From positions 62,001-126,000 of the forward strand of contig NW_020312602.1 of the NCBI RefSeq assembly GCF_002999335.1: DNA of 64,000 nucleotides, read 5' to 3'. A program made the position numbers and the translations under genes. Source of the stretch: Cyclospora cayetanensis. Its lineage: Eukaryota > Apicomplexa > Conoidasida > Eucoccidiorida > Eimeriidae. Each line of letters begins with the position of its first letter. Position 1 is the stretch's first letter. This document shows positions 14,016 to 25,933 of this stretch, piece after piece. The notes below the pieces were generated by a model. It had not been told where the DNA came from and searched no databases. It worked only from the letters and a program-made list of their open reading frames with translations.

Positions 14016-17000
14016 CTGAGGTCAAGACAACAGCAAAACCATATCTAAGTGCAAAAAAAATCCATGAGAAGTTGTCTGCGCTGTATGCCTGCATGCCAGC
14101 AGAACACGCAAATGAGGCTATTGTGCAGTTTAGTCAAATTAAGGCCCTCGGAGCGCTACCCAAGCACAGCCGCTCCCGGCGCATTAGCTAACCCGTCAAT
14201 ATACTCCTCCCAGATTCGCTGTGCCTTGTCGTTATCCACTCCAACTTTTTCAGCTAGGCTGCGAATACGAAAAGCAAAAATCACTAGTGCTGGTACTGAC
14301 ATGCTGTAGCTTTCTCCAGTATTGCGTGCAGCCCATGGTCTTAGCGCTAGTTGATAACCTTAATCCCTGATCCATCGAAGCGCACTTGAGGTCGGGCCTA
14401 CAAAACTGTTATTATGTAGCGAAACCTTGGAGCGCTTAGTAGTGATGTGCCATCGTGTACCTTGTGAAGTTATCCCGCGTGCACAGATCCGTCGAATCCA
14501 TGCCTGCAGTCTTCTTAAATGCCGCTAGCACTGATCCATAGATCTCGATGGCTCGAAGATGAATTTCTGCCCCCGTGGGTTCAACTCCCCTGGCATTCCG
14601 GTATAGATTTCCTACTACAAGGCGGCCTTTAATTGGACGACAAAGTTCATCGAATAGAGCGTCCAATTCTGCCTTGCGGAAACCTCGAACGTTGCTCTTT
14701 TTGATGAATGCGTAGAATTCCTGTACATTCATGTGAAATAGCAGATCACGAAATGTTGGTCAGTACTCACACTTGACGCATGCACGGGCACAACTTTAGA
14801 ACCACAAATTATGGAAAGTGATGCATTCGAAAGACACAACCTGTCGCTATGGAGGCCAATCCTCTGGTTTTTTCAGGGAAATTAGGCCATTCAAGTTACA
14901 TCTGCATCCACGATGCTGCTTTTGTTGACATCCATTTCTTCAAATGCATGCGCTAGCGATCCATATTTGTTTTTAAAAGTGCCAGCAAGGAGGTCCCTCA
15001 GCCGATCAAGGTCCCCTGATGTGAAAGTTGATGCAGAATCTTCAGTTTTACTACTTGATTTTTTCTTGTCCTTTGGCTTATCCTTTTCTCCTGACTTTTT
15101 ACTTTTCTTTTTCTTCTTGGCTTCATCTTCACTGCTCTCGACAGAAACTGCCGCTCCCACGACTGCAGCCCCGCCCTCCGCTGATGTCTTTCTTTCCTTT
15201 TTCTTCTTATACACATTAGCTTCTGCTTCGTCTGATGCTTCTGTTAGGCTGAATTTGCGGATGGGTTCCTCTAGGTCTTCTGTGCTGTCGGTGGCTGCGT
15301 TGGGATCATAAAAGGCCCCCTTTTCCTTTGCGTCACGCAGCCAATCCGGAATATCTGCCTGCTGAGTAGAATATGTGCTTTCTGCCTGTTGTAGGAATGC
15401 CTCAGCCAAGCGACCTAGGTGCTGATCGAACTCAGCACGACCTAGATAAAGCAACTGAAGATACACATTGTCCCGCAGGGGGCGTAAGAGTAGCGAATTC
15501 AAGCCTATGTCATTGCTTGGACTCAACAAAGCTATGATAATTGATCATATTTACTTTAATTACGTTGGAGCAACCCACCTTGACCTTTGTTTTTGCAACA
15601 CAGCTCGCTGTTCGCGGCTGATTGTTTAGGAAACCGATTTCCCCTAGATATTCTCCGGCATTAACCACTGCAACCTCTTGTCGGGGTTTGCCAGGCTCAA
15701 GTGACTTTTGGATAGATACCATGCCTTCAATAACAATGCAAAACTTGTCTGCTGGGTCGCCTTCATGCATGATAACTTCACGCTCCCGCACATTCATCAC
15801 CTGTGAGGTACAAGGTGCGCCAACGACATTAGCACTCTTCCCACGCGAAATTCGCAAGCAGCGTTGCCCTACAATGCATGCATCCCCCACACGGGATCCA
15901 TTTGCTCACTTTTTGGCGTGAGGCTTAAGTAGGACACAATAATGTACACAGTCAGCTATCCCCGAGAGCGGGTGTTGGTTCAACATGCACTCTGAACGAG
16001 TGGCTCCATTTGTTTTGGCACTGCAACGGTAACTCACCTGGAAAGCACGTGCCAGCTCGTTCAATTCCTCGAGATTTAGCAGCTTGATAACAGGAACACC
16101 AGAGAGAAGGTTTAGCACAGGGGGCAACTCTGCTTCACTCTGCAAGTAGGAACCCACAAATTCATGCATGCATGCACTGCCGATCATGGTACGCAGTTCA
16201 TACGAAGTGACACACTGCATCAGATAGAGAATAAAATGCCTCAGTGTTGTCCTTTGATACTCAAAACAATAGTGTTAACTGTATAAGCTACAGTCTGCTA
16301 TGCTCACTAAATGGGCAGCTTCCTCCTCCATAGCTATCGGTTTGGCTGTCTTCTGGCTATACATCCTCTGTGCATGCTCCAGAAATGCTTCATGTGTGTC
16401 ACCCAGTAGTTCCTGAAAGTCTGAGGCTTTAAGAGCGTATACCTGGAGAAGTAACATATCGTAAACACATACACTGGCCCAAGAATTGGCTATCATGACA
16501 AATACCTCCTTGGCAGGCAACATGGGCGGGAGGATCTTATAAAACGCATGATCCATATGCACTGCTGCATCGCACTAGGCTAGGAATATTACGCCACAGA
16601 TTAAAAACATCATTACCATGTATTTAAGTGACAACTGACGAATTAAGTTGCCGTGGATGCCGTGCATTTTTAGTCATGTGTACTGATTCTTAAGTATATC
16701 TCATACGTATACGGGTGTCATGGCAACGATGTATGCTGTCCTGGGTTCATGCTTTATAATGGACATTTCTCCAAAAAACGATCCCGATGTCATCTCAGAA
16801 ATCTTCTGCATTTTGCCTGAGGCACCATAGAATATGTTCCACGTCATGCATTCGTAGCTGCCTGCCACACCCCAAAGGTCACTAATATTACGAGCTCTCC
16901 ATGCTCAAATAGTCAAAGTGCATTCTCACCGCATCCAACATAAATCTCTGTGGAAACTGTCCCAGACTTCACAATGTAAAACTTGTCCGCAGCTTCACCC

Positions 17001-20000
17001 TGAAGTACGATGGCTTGATTTGGAAAGTAAATTTCGCGGACCATGCGCTGAAAAACATTTATATAAGGTCATCATGTATGAAAGGACACACTTAGAACGT
17101 CGAATTTGCAATGTAGGACTGTCTAAAGCCTGTGGTTTTAACTCTAATTCGGGTGCGCCCATTCTCTATGTCACGTTATTTGATAGAGTCAGCGATCTGC
17201 AATATACCATACCCAAGGGCTAGGCAGACAGCGACAAACCGTGTAATCGTCCACGTAGGCCCCGAGTCTACGAAAATTATAGCCATATAAATCATCCTTT
17301 AGTACATGCAGAGGGAATTTCGACCGGAGCCCTTACATTGCATAACTCCTGCCTGCGCTCTTTCGGGAGATTCTTCAGCACTGGAATCGCTTCCATAAGC
17401 AAGCCACATTCTTCATGCATCTGAACAACCACAACATGTCAAGCAACGTCATGATAAGACGGCAATAGACCTTTGCTTTATGAAGCTCTTACGTCAAAGT
17501 GTAACAAGGCACATGCGTGATTCAATACGCTCCGCTCTCCCATATGTTGCTTAGAATGCCACTATCGCGAACAACGGCTGCATTCAATGTACAAGGCGTT
17601 GTTCCCTCTATACTCTGGAGGCTGCTTTGAATATCATACACATGAAGATATTGCCCCTCAATAGCAGCGCACCCTTTCAGTTTCTTCCTGGAGAAGTTTT
17701 TCAATGAGTTCGGCGTCAACGAGGGTCTTTTCCTGTGCTGGAATGGCAGTAGCAAGGGACTCAGGCTCCTGGCTCTCCTGCTGTGCACCGACCAAAGGCA
17801 CATTGCGTATATCTTCGTCTGCGAGAGCACCTGATTGCATAGAAGCTAGCTCGTCCCCAGCTGTCGTTCCTGCACTGGGTTGACTCTGAAGCTCCATAAC
17901 GCCGCTTTCTAATGTAGTAGCGCGCCCGTTACGCCTCCGGAACTCAGTTTCAAGCGTTCTTAGAACGCCGTAGAATATGTTACTCCCCATCCATAAAACC
18001 TGGAAATTTGACAACACTCACAAATACGAAAAGATTGTGCAGGGCACGCTCACAATCGGATTTGTGTTGCACAAGATACGCCGTCGGGCGTAATGATTTG
18101 TGCGTCAAAATGCAGCTGTCCTCCTTAAAACTCAAATGACTCACAGTGCAGTCTGTTCTTGCTCGGACGGAGGCAGTGTGCGTGTGACTCTTGATAAGCG
18201 TGCCATCTCCAAAAAAGTCAAGCGGCCTGTAAACCCGGATTTCAACTTCCTCTTTGGAGGTCCGCAACCCCAGGGCAACAGCTTCGCCATCTTTAACCAT
18301 TAGTACGCGATTGGCAGGGTCTCCCTGACGAAACGAAGTGCGCACATCTGCGGAATGTGTAAAGTCTTTAGCACTGAGCATACGAATGCTCGTCAAATAG
18401 GCAGACATGAAAGCAGACTAGCATCTACTTCTCATGATAGCGTATCATAAATCATTCTGCACTTTACGTAATCGTTGAAGCCAAACATGCTGAGATTGGC
18501 CCTGGGAACTCCCGCATACCTCGGATATTATCTTTTCATCCGGCTGAAAAGTTTGCTTTCTAAAAGACTGAAAAGGCAGTCATCCATACGAGGGTGGATG
18601 CATTGTCGTCCGTGCTGGATGTAAAACAATTTTGAACGGCTACTGTGTTTGTCCAGGGTGCAACAGGTGAGAAAGGCGTTCCGGAGAGCTATCTGGCAGC
18701 ATGCAGCCAAATATGCACGAATGCCTTACCGCAGCAAGACACCGCAGCAGCGGAGGGTCGAGCTTGTTGACAACTGGGACTTTGCGCAGCAGCTTCTGGT
18801 AGTCTTCAACTTCGCGTTGCCTTTGGAAGAGCAGCCGCTGGAAACAGCCGGTTAGGCAAGCACTAAGCAGGATGGAGACTGTTTTGCATTGTTCCACCAT
18901 AATCAGGTTTTCTGTGCTTTACTGAAGCTTAGGGAAAGTACGAGCTTTGCTAAGGCATTTGCGATGTGTGCACAGGGAGGTGCAGACCATCTGGTGCCAA
19001 GCTAAAAACTGCATGCCATGGGGTTTTACCTCGTAAGATCTCTCAAAAACAGCCCTATCAAGCGTATACATAACCACGTCTTCGTCGCTGTCTGCCTTGG
19101 CACACGTTTTGTTTGGTGTGCCCTCAACTAAGTTTTCCGAGTAAAGCATGCATGGAGCAGGTGAGCTCTCGACGAAGCTGTACTGTATAAAGCCCTGAAC
19201 AGGCAGGAACATGAACAGCTGGTACCAATCAAATTCATCGATCCCAATGCTTGCATGCAGACGCTCATGGTAAGTAGGTTAAGAGTTTTAGGGGATGTGC
19301 TGGCTACAAAAGGAGCAACAGGTTTCCACCTACCGGCTGGAATATGCTGACAGTCCCCTTAAGAAAGATGTAAAGTGGGCAGTTGGGGTCATCTTCCTTC
19401 TGAATCAGCTGACCCTTTCCAACAGTCCGGTGCTTCATGTCTGCAATCATTTCTTTGCGGTCCTCCGGATAGATGCAATCCCAGGGAGAACAATCCGCTA
19501 GTACAGCATCGACCTGCGCTTCTTTAGACGTGAAGCCCAGCTCCTCCCTAGCAGCAGTGTCTGTAGAGGAGCAGCGAATGCATGGAATCGTGCACATGCT
19601 GGAAGATCGAGCGATAATACGTCAAAGCACGTGTACGTCTTGAGCTTCATGCAGGAACCAGACGATCGCCGTGCTTGGATATAGCTTCTCAGGAAGCGCA
19701 CAGTGCCGAAAAGGGCAACGGTGTCTCAGGAACTTTAGTGTAGCAGGAATAACACGAGCCCATACTACATATTTTAAGACGTAAACTTTCAAGGAATGCA
19801 TAAATTTGATGCGGTTTTGATCGACCATGTTCCTGCAGAAAGCTGCACTAGTCTTACATGTAAGTTTCTTAAACGAAGAGCGCCTAGGATTCTTCGCCGC
19901 AGGTTTTGGAGTCACAGTAGTGCCCGAAAACACGTTTAGTACATTGGTCAGCACATTAGATGCGCTCTGCTCTACGCGTTCCACTTCATCCAGATCGACA

Positions 20001-23000
20001 TTGTCTGAAAATGGAAGATAACGAATACGACAGTCTGCTCGATTGTAGGCATAAAGGCGTCAGGTGGAATGGCTGGGTGACCGAAGTGTGTACACGGTGG
20101 CTATGGTCTGGCAACAACAGACATAGGCTTACCTTCCAGCAAAAGAAGGACATTTTCTCGCTGCAGACTTCCGCGATTTGCCCTACGAAACCAGAGAGAA
20201 AAGTGGGAAAATGGCATGTTGGTGGCTGTTCGCATGTGCATGCACTCTGTCAACCAATGTATTCCTTGTTCTGTGAGTCCGCGCAAATCCCACCTATCCA
20301 TATAATCCCACAGGGAGTTTGCACAAGCAGTTGAGACGCCTGATTTTTCCGCGATAAGGATAAATTGCTCCTTGGTTACGCGGCCTTCGGAGGGAATTCC
20401 GGCATCGTTGAACGGCTGTTCCACGTCTCCGAATATCTATGATGTTCCCATGTGCACACAGCAGCAACGGATACGGTGGAAGCCCACATTATATATATCT
20501 AATATACCCTGACCAGGTCGTTCTAACAAAAATCTGGAAAGGTACTTAGAAGGCAGCAGGAAGTTGCAGGTAGTTCCGCAATAAATGTAGAAACGTTTGC
20601 CGCTTGCCGCCGCCTAAGGGGATTTTTGGGGGTGGGCGCAAAGCAAATAGCCTTCATCCAGTGCATCAAAAGCCAGTTCGAGGCTACAAAAGCTGCTTAG
20701 AGGTACCTCTTCAAGCCTTCGATGAAGTTCTGTTAGAGTGCACGAATCGCCAAGAAGGTTCTTGTAGAAATTGTTCAGCAACAGCATGCCGTCCGAAGGA
20801 CCCGCCAGAGTATTGTAAAGGTCGTGCGTATCACTGAATGGTATGTTCATGCCCAAATCATCGACAAAGTTTGCGAATTCCTGGAGTGTAAATGCACAGC
20901 CAGCATCATAGGGTTGGAAGGGTTGTTGTTGTCGCTTGACAACACTGTAGTACATTGCACAACTTTGGGCAAATCCGGTGGCAAATTTGCTGCTTTTGCT
21001 GCAAAAACACCTGTAAAGGTGAATGTACAATAGCATATATGAATAAAAGGTAGCTGACAAAATTTTATGCCGCATCGAACTTGCAGCTCCAGTCGACTCT
21101 GATTTTCTGCAGATAATTCCATCAGCCCGCGCCAGTGCAGTCAGCTGCACTTCCTTGCGCACGAGCACGCACAGTGCTATAATTTTTCGGACACATGCAG
21201 TGCCGGATGATGCTTACTGAGAGCTTAACAGTGTTCGAGTGGTCCACGTCCATGTGTCTGAAGGCGCTGGCAAGAGAAGTGTACTTTCCAGTTACCATCT
21301 TTCTAAAGTACGATCTTGGTGAGAGGTCGGAGGGCTTTGGTTTTGGCTCTTGGCTAGGCGGAACTTTTGGAAGAGCTACCAGGGACTGTGCTGAAAAGAA
21401 TCCACAAACTCAATAATCATTCAGTACCTTGATAGTCACATTGTACCCTTTGCATTGCCCGGCTTTCCTGGCACGAATCTTTAGGGATCGCACTACAACA
21501 ACGGCCGTACATTTGGATGGGGGTGGTGCAATCGTTTTCGTGCGCTTTTCTCTTGCCAGCCGTGTAAACTTTTGTCCCATGGTCACCTTGTGCGCGGCGG
21601 CCTTAAGTTTCTCTGAACCCGGCAGACACGCCGCAAGCATGCACCTATGCAGTAGCATAAATGGAAAATGACATGCTAAAACACTCCAGTTTCGTTCGAA
21701 CGGCTGCATCAGTACTGCATGATGTTTAGGGGCATGCGCGTTTCCCCCTAGCTCAGCAGTAGCAGGCTTACTCAGTGGGCTTATAGATTCCTTTGTTGAC
21801 ACCTCTTCAGGAGCTCGTGAAAGGGGTGGCGCTGGCGCTGGACCAGCACGACTTGCCAAGGCTTGTTTGAGCTTATTTTCTACCGCTCGCATCTCGTCTT
21901 GCTTCTCATGCTCATGAAGCTGCTTAAGAGCATCATTGGCCTTATGTTCGGCAGCTTGAGTAGCAGCCGACAGAGTGGCCCTTTCCTCCGCTGCCGCTGA
22001 CTTCGCAGCCAATGACTCTCGCGCTGCGTCTGCAGATATCCGTTGCATTTCGAGTTCCATTGCTCTCAGCTGATTGCGCAGCTTCTGAAGCTCTCTCTCC
22101 AGCTCAAGGTTCTCTTTCTGTGAACGTTCTACAATTCTTTCCTCCTCGATCTTCCTTTGGAGATCGAGTTCCATTGCTTGCAATTCCAGTTCCTTTCGGA
22201 GAACCTCGCACCGAGCTCGTTCCGTTTCCAGCTGCTTCTCGTATTCCCTTCGCTGTCTCGCCATCTCTTCATTGGCTTTCATGGCATCTTTTTTCCTCTG
22301 CTCCTCGAACTGCTCCTGATTTTGTTTTAGCTTCTTGATAAGCTCGGACTCGACCTGGCGGAGAGCTACTCGAGCTTGCATTGCTTCCTCGGCTTGCTGG
22401 AGTGAGCGCTCACGTTGATCTATGCTCTTTTGGATATGCTTGATTTCATCTAGACGTTCCGAAGTATCCACTTCGGCGGATGGCCCAAGCTTCGCTCCAG
22501 GGATACTTGGGGTTCCTTCCGTGTAGAAGGTGGCGCTGTTCGCTATCTTCCTTAGCACCATGAGCCGCCTAAATATATCACGTCCTCTCTCTACCGTCAA
22601 GGCGTCGTACACCTTTGAAACTGAAATCCCAGTAGCAGGCTGATCGCTAAACAACGCGGCTGCTATAGGGGTGATGTCCATTGTCAGTGCGAAAGTGTTG
22701 TCCTCCAGAGGCGACCTGCTAAGTCCCCCAGGAGCGGCCAATTCTGGCAGCAATACTTCTTCGCTAGCTAACTGCTGCGTTTGCAGCTGATGCTTTCTCT
22801 TCTGTACTGACTCTAACACCCTGGCTGTTTCTGCTCGGTCAACCAGAAGCTGTCTAGCAGTGCGCAGAGCTGAAACCGTACAGTCAGAGTCAGATGACGC
22901 ATTGTCCCCGCCCGTTATTGCAACAGAAAAGTCGCAGTCGCAAGTATATACTTGCGCGCTCTCCTCCCATTTGTATGTGTCCCCTCTTTCGAGTTGTGTC

Positions 23001-23002
23001 AA
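13796..23002 (-). CDS. Coiled-coil / EF-hand / four-cNBD / EF-hand protein, no kinase
   Basis: I assembled about 18 exons by splice phase, among them 21410-23002, 21218-21385, 20614-20880, 20133-~20400, 19858-20004, 19334-19560, 19030-19194, 18730-18837, ~18072-18417, ~17681-17999, 17337-17420, 16930-17047, 16713-16816, 16308-16442, 16038-16139, 15579-15800, 14900-15454, 14461-14720 and 14160-14258. Domain order: a long Glu/Arg/Gln coiled coil, an EF-hand module (loop DVDHSNTVKLSE), four cNBDs, a Lys-rich linker, and a second EF-hand module (loop DVNKSSIVDADE). cNBD1 and cNBD2 are degenerate. cNBD3 (GSFFGEMSIIKHEPRTAYI) and cNBD4 (YLGEIGFLNNQPRTASCVA) are canonical with a cGMP-type Thr. There is no kinase. 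A phase-compatible last exon (13796-14015) would add a transmembrane segment; otherwise a TAG at 14156-14158 ends the protein. It is a candidate Ca2+/cGMP sensor. The true 5' end is open: the coiled-coil exon may be preceded by another exon or be a separate gene, with ATG 21580 starting this one. Confidence 0.7.
14160..15454 (-). other. EF-hand module, copy 2, with Lys-rich linker
   Basis: The exon 14900-15454 begins with the last helix of cNBD4. It then carries a linker rich in Lys, Ser and Glu with repeated KKKK runs, and ends with the EF loop DVNKSSIVDADE, again split at position 12 by a phase-0 intron (GTAACT donor). The next exon (14461-14720) also begins GAATTC and aligns in structure with the second exon of copy 1. 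The third (14160-14258) contains LAEKVGVDNDKAQRIWEEY, matching LIAEKSGVSTACANSLWDY of copy 1. This is an internal duplication. Confidence 0.7.
20133..21385 (-). other. EF-hand module, copy 1
   Basis: The first loop, DVDHSNTVKLSE, has calcium ligands at the expected positions 1, 3, 5, 7 and 12. Position 12 is the first codon after a phase-0 intron (GTAAGC donor at 21212-21217, exon beginning GAATTC at 20880). A second, less canonical helix-loop-helix follows in 20614-20880 and a third helical part in 20133-20400. The last exon splices in phase (G plus AC) into the cNBD region, so this module is N-terminal to the cNBDs. Confidence 0.65.
21600..22480 (-). other. Long coiled-coil segment in the first large exon
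   Basis: This part of the 21410-23002 exon encodes roughly 250 residues of Glu/Arg/Lys/Gln-rich heptad-like sequence (for example EEQRKKDAMKANEEMARQ), followed by a proline/serine stretch. It predicts a parallel coiled coil that could oligomerise the cNBD protein. The exon's reading frame has no ATG at its upstream edge. A GCGTTTAG acceptor at about 23013 suggests an earlier exon exists. Confidence 0.6.
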
Positions 23003-23466
23003 GTCGCACTAAACGCAGCACGCACGCATGCAACGGAAAGTTCCTAACTTCATGGAACACTTCAAGTTGCCCTTTAAGTCGAACGCGTTATGCGCCAACG
23101 TGGCGTCTAGAGTGATGCAGATACGCGGCAAAAACGGAATAATTAAAAAATGAACAGTCAAAAGGAGACAGCAGCCCCTCAAAATGCAATCCCCAGTGCC
23201 AAACAAAAAGCTCTGGAGAGCTTCGCATTCTCAGAATTTTCCCGGCGCTGGTCAAGCCACGAGCAGCCAAAAGGATCGTAGCTGCTGCTCTAGCCAAAAG
23301 CTCAAAATCCATCATCCGCAGCAGAACTCCGAATTCAAGACTCCTATTCTGTCCGGAAGGCCTGTAACCTACTACACGGCTGAATGGGTTGACACCACTA
23401 ATAAACTCGCTCAGCAGCTGGTGCCCCTTAACGCATCCCCTTTGAATGCTGCCTGCTTAGGGCCAC

Positions 23467-25933
23467 TCAGGCTTCTGCGCTAGCTCCGGAATCGTCAACC
23501 AAATCACAAAGTCTAACCCGCAGATTGGCGACTTCCTGCTCCAGCTCTCTGACTCGGATAGCATAGGCCTCGATCCCTGAATAGCGCAGATCACCAATAG
23601 TACATTACTTTGAATCTGCCGCAATCCGAAAGAGCGAGGAAACGCTACGTACGTCATGGATCTGCCTAATAGACAAAGCTAGACTGAATTTCCGAGCGCA
23701 TGAGGCCTAAGTGGTCTTTAAGGGCACTCACTGTTTGCATCTGCGGCGATCCGATCTCTGGCTTGTCGTAATAGCCTCAAGCTCTCCTTCTCGCTACGTG
23801 TAAATCCTTGAATTTCCTTCATGGCGGCAGCTTCTCCAGCCTGTGCCAGTGTCCCTCGGAGAATGTCACAACGGAGTCCAGATGCCCGAGATGCAGCAGC
23901 CAAGTCAGCTAAGTGATCCCTCAGCTGAGTATCGCACATAGGCAAATCAACGTCCAGAAGTTCTCAGGTGTTCGACTGTCTACACAGCGTTTTGGCGTTT
24001 CGCCGGAGTAAGTACCTACTAATAAGCTGCAACTGTGTACAAGAACTGTAACACTGTGTTGGCAGGTCAACACAGCCACTAATTTGGAAGCAGAAAATTT
24101 TGCTTAGGAACGTGTTGTACGCCAGGAGAATGACATATCAACGCTGACCTCTCGCTGCAATGCCCTCAGATTTGTCTGCCAACTGCGTGAAATATTTCGT
24201 TCACTGGCCAAGCGCCTCTCCAACTCAGCGTTGACATCCTGAGTGGAAAAGCATCCAGTCCTGCCACTAAACTAGAGGATGTAGGAATAGCATAATCTAA
24301 AAGCTTCTTTGGTTATACGGCTCTTAGATCTATGTGCAACTGGGAAAGGCGCACTGATAGTGAGCCAATGATTCACATACCTGGACGGTTGCCAGCTGAA
24401 CTATTGTGTCTCTGAGTTCCAGCGTAGGATTTCTTGCCCTGCCAGCGCCTAGGGCTCCTGGACCATCCTCAACTGCCCCAAATCGTGCAGCTAAGAACGG
24501 ATCAGTGACTATTTTTGCCTGGACTTCGGCTAGTCGCTGGCGCATCACAACGGTCCTGAAGTCGAAAGCTCAGGGGCAGGCAGCCACAGCGGATGTGAGA
24601 AAACTTAACACAGGCAACTTGTATCGGAAAGGTTAGTTGAGGATAGTCCCCTCGCCAAAGAAACAAAGCAACATTGCATGGGAAAAGGGGAAATCGGAGC
24701 ACAGGGGGGAAGGGTAAAAGCTCGGGAACTCGGCTAGCGCGTGCTGATCATACTTACTTGAGCATGAGGTTGTCTCGTTCTTCCTCTAGCACATTGACCT
24801 GAGTCTGCCATACTCCCCTTTCGTAGTCTCCAATTTGAGAATCAATACAGTCTAATAGCTCCTGAAGCTTCTTCGAGCACACGCAGTACCGCCTAACGAA
24901 GTCGCCGCGTGTCGGAGAAGTAGGTCGCTCTGGACTTTTGTCACAGAGCGTTCTGGGCGATGTGCTGGGTATGTCTCCTGGTTTTTCTGTAGTGGCGGCC
25001 ATCTTGTATTCATTGCTGACACCTGATTCCGCCAGTTCCCTTGCGTAAGCACGTTCCTCGTGCTCTCGAAGGGCATTGCCCAATTCTGTAGCAGTGCCTT
25101 GCAAACGCGCTTGAGAGCGAATCGATGACTGTAGCTTCAGTCTAAGAAACTTGTTCTCCTCTATTAGGTAACTAACACTTTCGGCCAACTCAGGGCCCGA
25201 ACGGCGAGCAAGAGCTCTTATTTCGGCGGCATGCGGGTAGGCATCCTGCAAATTTCACACAGGTATCAGACGGTACGTTGTACGCCAGAATCTTCAAAGG
25301 GCCACTACAATACGCACACCCCGTGTATAGCGCCTTACTGCTTGGTGCAAAATACGTTCCCGCAGATCTGCGTTTTCAGCCTCGAGTATGTCATTTACTT
25401 GCCTGCAGCGGACGCAAACAGCGGTTTTGCACCCTTTGTAGACTGCAGAGGACAAAGCGTCTCCTAGGAACATATGAGTGCGGCCGTCACTAAAATTCGA
25501 AAACTGGATGCCGGCCCGATGTATGCACATAGGTAATGTGAATGCATACGAATGCACAGATGTACTTGAATATAAGCGTAGCACTGGTGTTTGCAATCAG
25601 CGCGAATGTTACGAAAATTTTATGTTGACACTGAGAGAAGGCAGTTAAGAGTACGTCGTGCATGTCATACCTAACTTTGCGTAGCTCCATGCCAAGCTCG
25701 AATAACCTTGTGCTCAGGCTGTTTCTTTCGTTCGCTTGCCTGTCACCAGCCTCCAATTCCTGTAGAATGGTACATTCCCGCCTCATCCTCTGCAGACCGG
25801 CGGGAGGCCGCTCTATATTCTGGTCATCATATGACCTGGGGTCAGTTGAAAAATCTGCAACTGCTGGCGGCATCATGGGGCCTGTCGGCGCCTTGGCTGG
25901 ACCAAGTGCCTCCAAAGGGCCTTGAGGCTGCAT
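23467..25933 (-). CDS. Seven-exon coiled-coil protein of unknown function
   Basis: Exons are 25671-25933, ~25326-25402, ~24773-25245, ~24383-24558, ~24135-24241, ~23750-23920 and ~23467-23558. Most junctions match in phase (for instance AG plus G, AA plus G, A plus GG). The ATG at 25931-25933 is the first in its exon and TGA is at 23467-23469. The protein, about 430 residues, is Pro-rich at the N-terminus. It then has Leu/Glu/Arg heptads with Asn-Leu and Leu-Arg-Glu patterns typical of long coiled coils, broken by a Ser/Pro segment (TSPTRGDF) in exon 3. No named family is recognised. A cytoskeletal, centrosomal or apical-complex role is possible but only a guess. Its 3' end lies about 0.5 kb from the 5' end of the cNBD gene on the same strand. 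Confidence 0.7.

Noticed and set aside
18000..18021. Very short (22-28 base) intron in the cNBD2 region
   Set aside because: An upstream GTGCAA donor gives a roughly 74-base intron with correct phase, which fits the other introns better.
23184..23483. Plus-strand 99-codon frame starting with ATG
   Set aside because: It overlaps the 3' end of the coiled-coil gene and has no recognisable motif. It is possible but unsupported.
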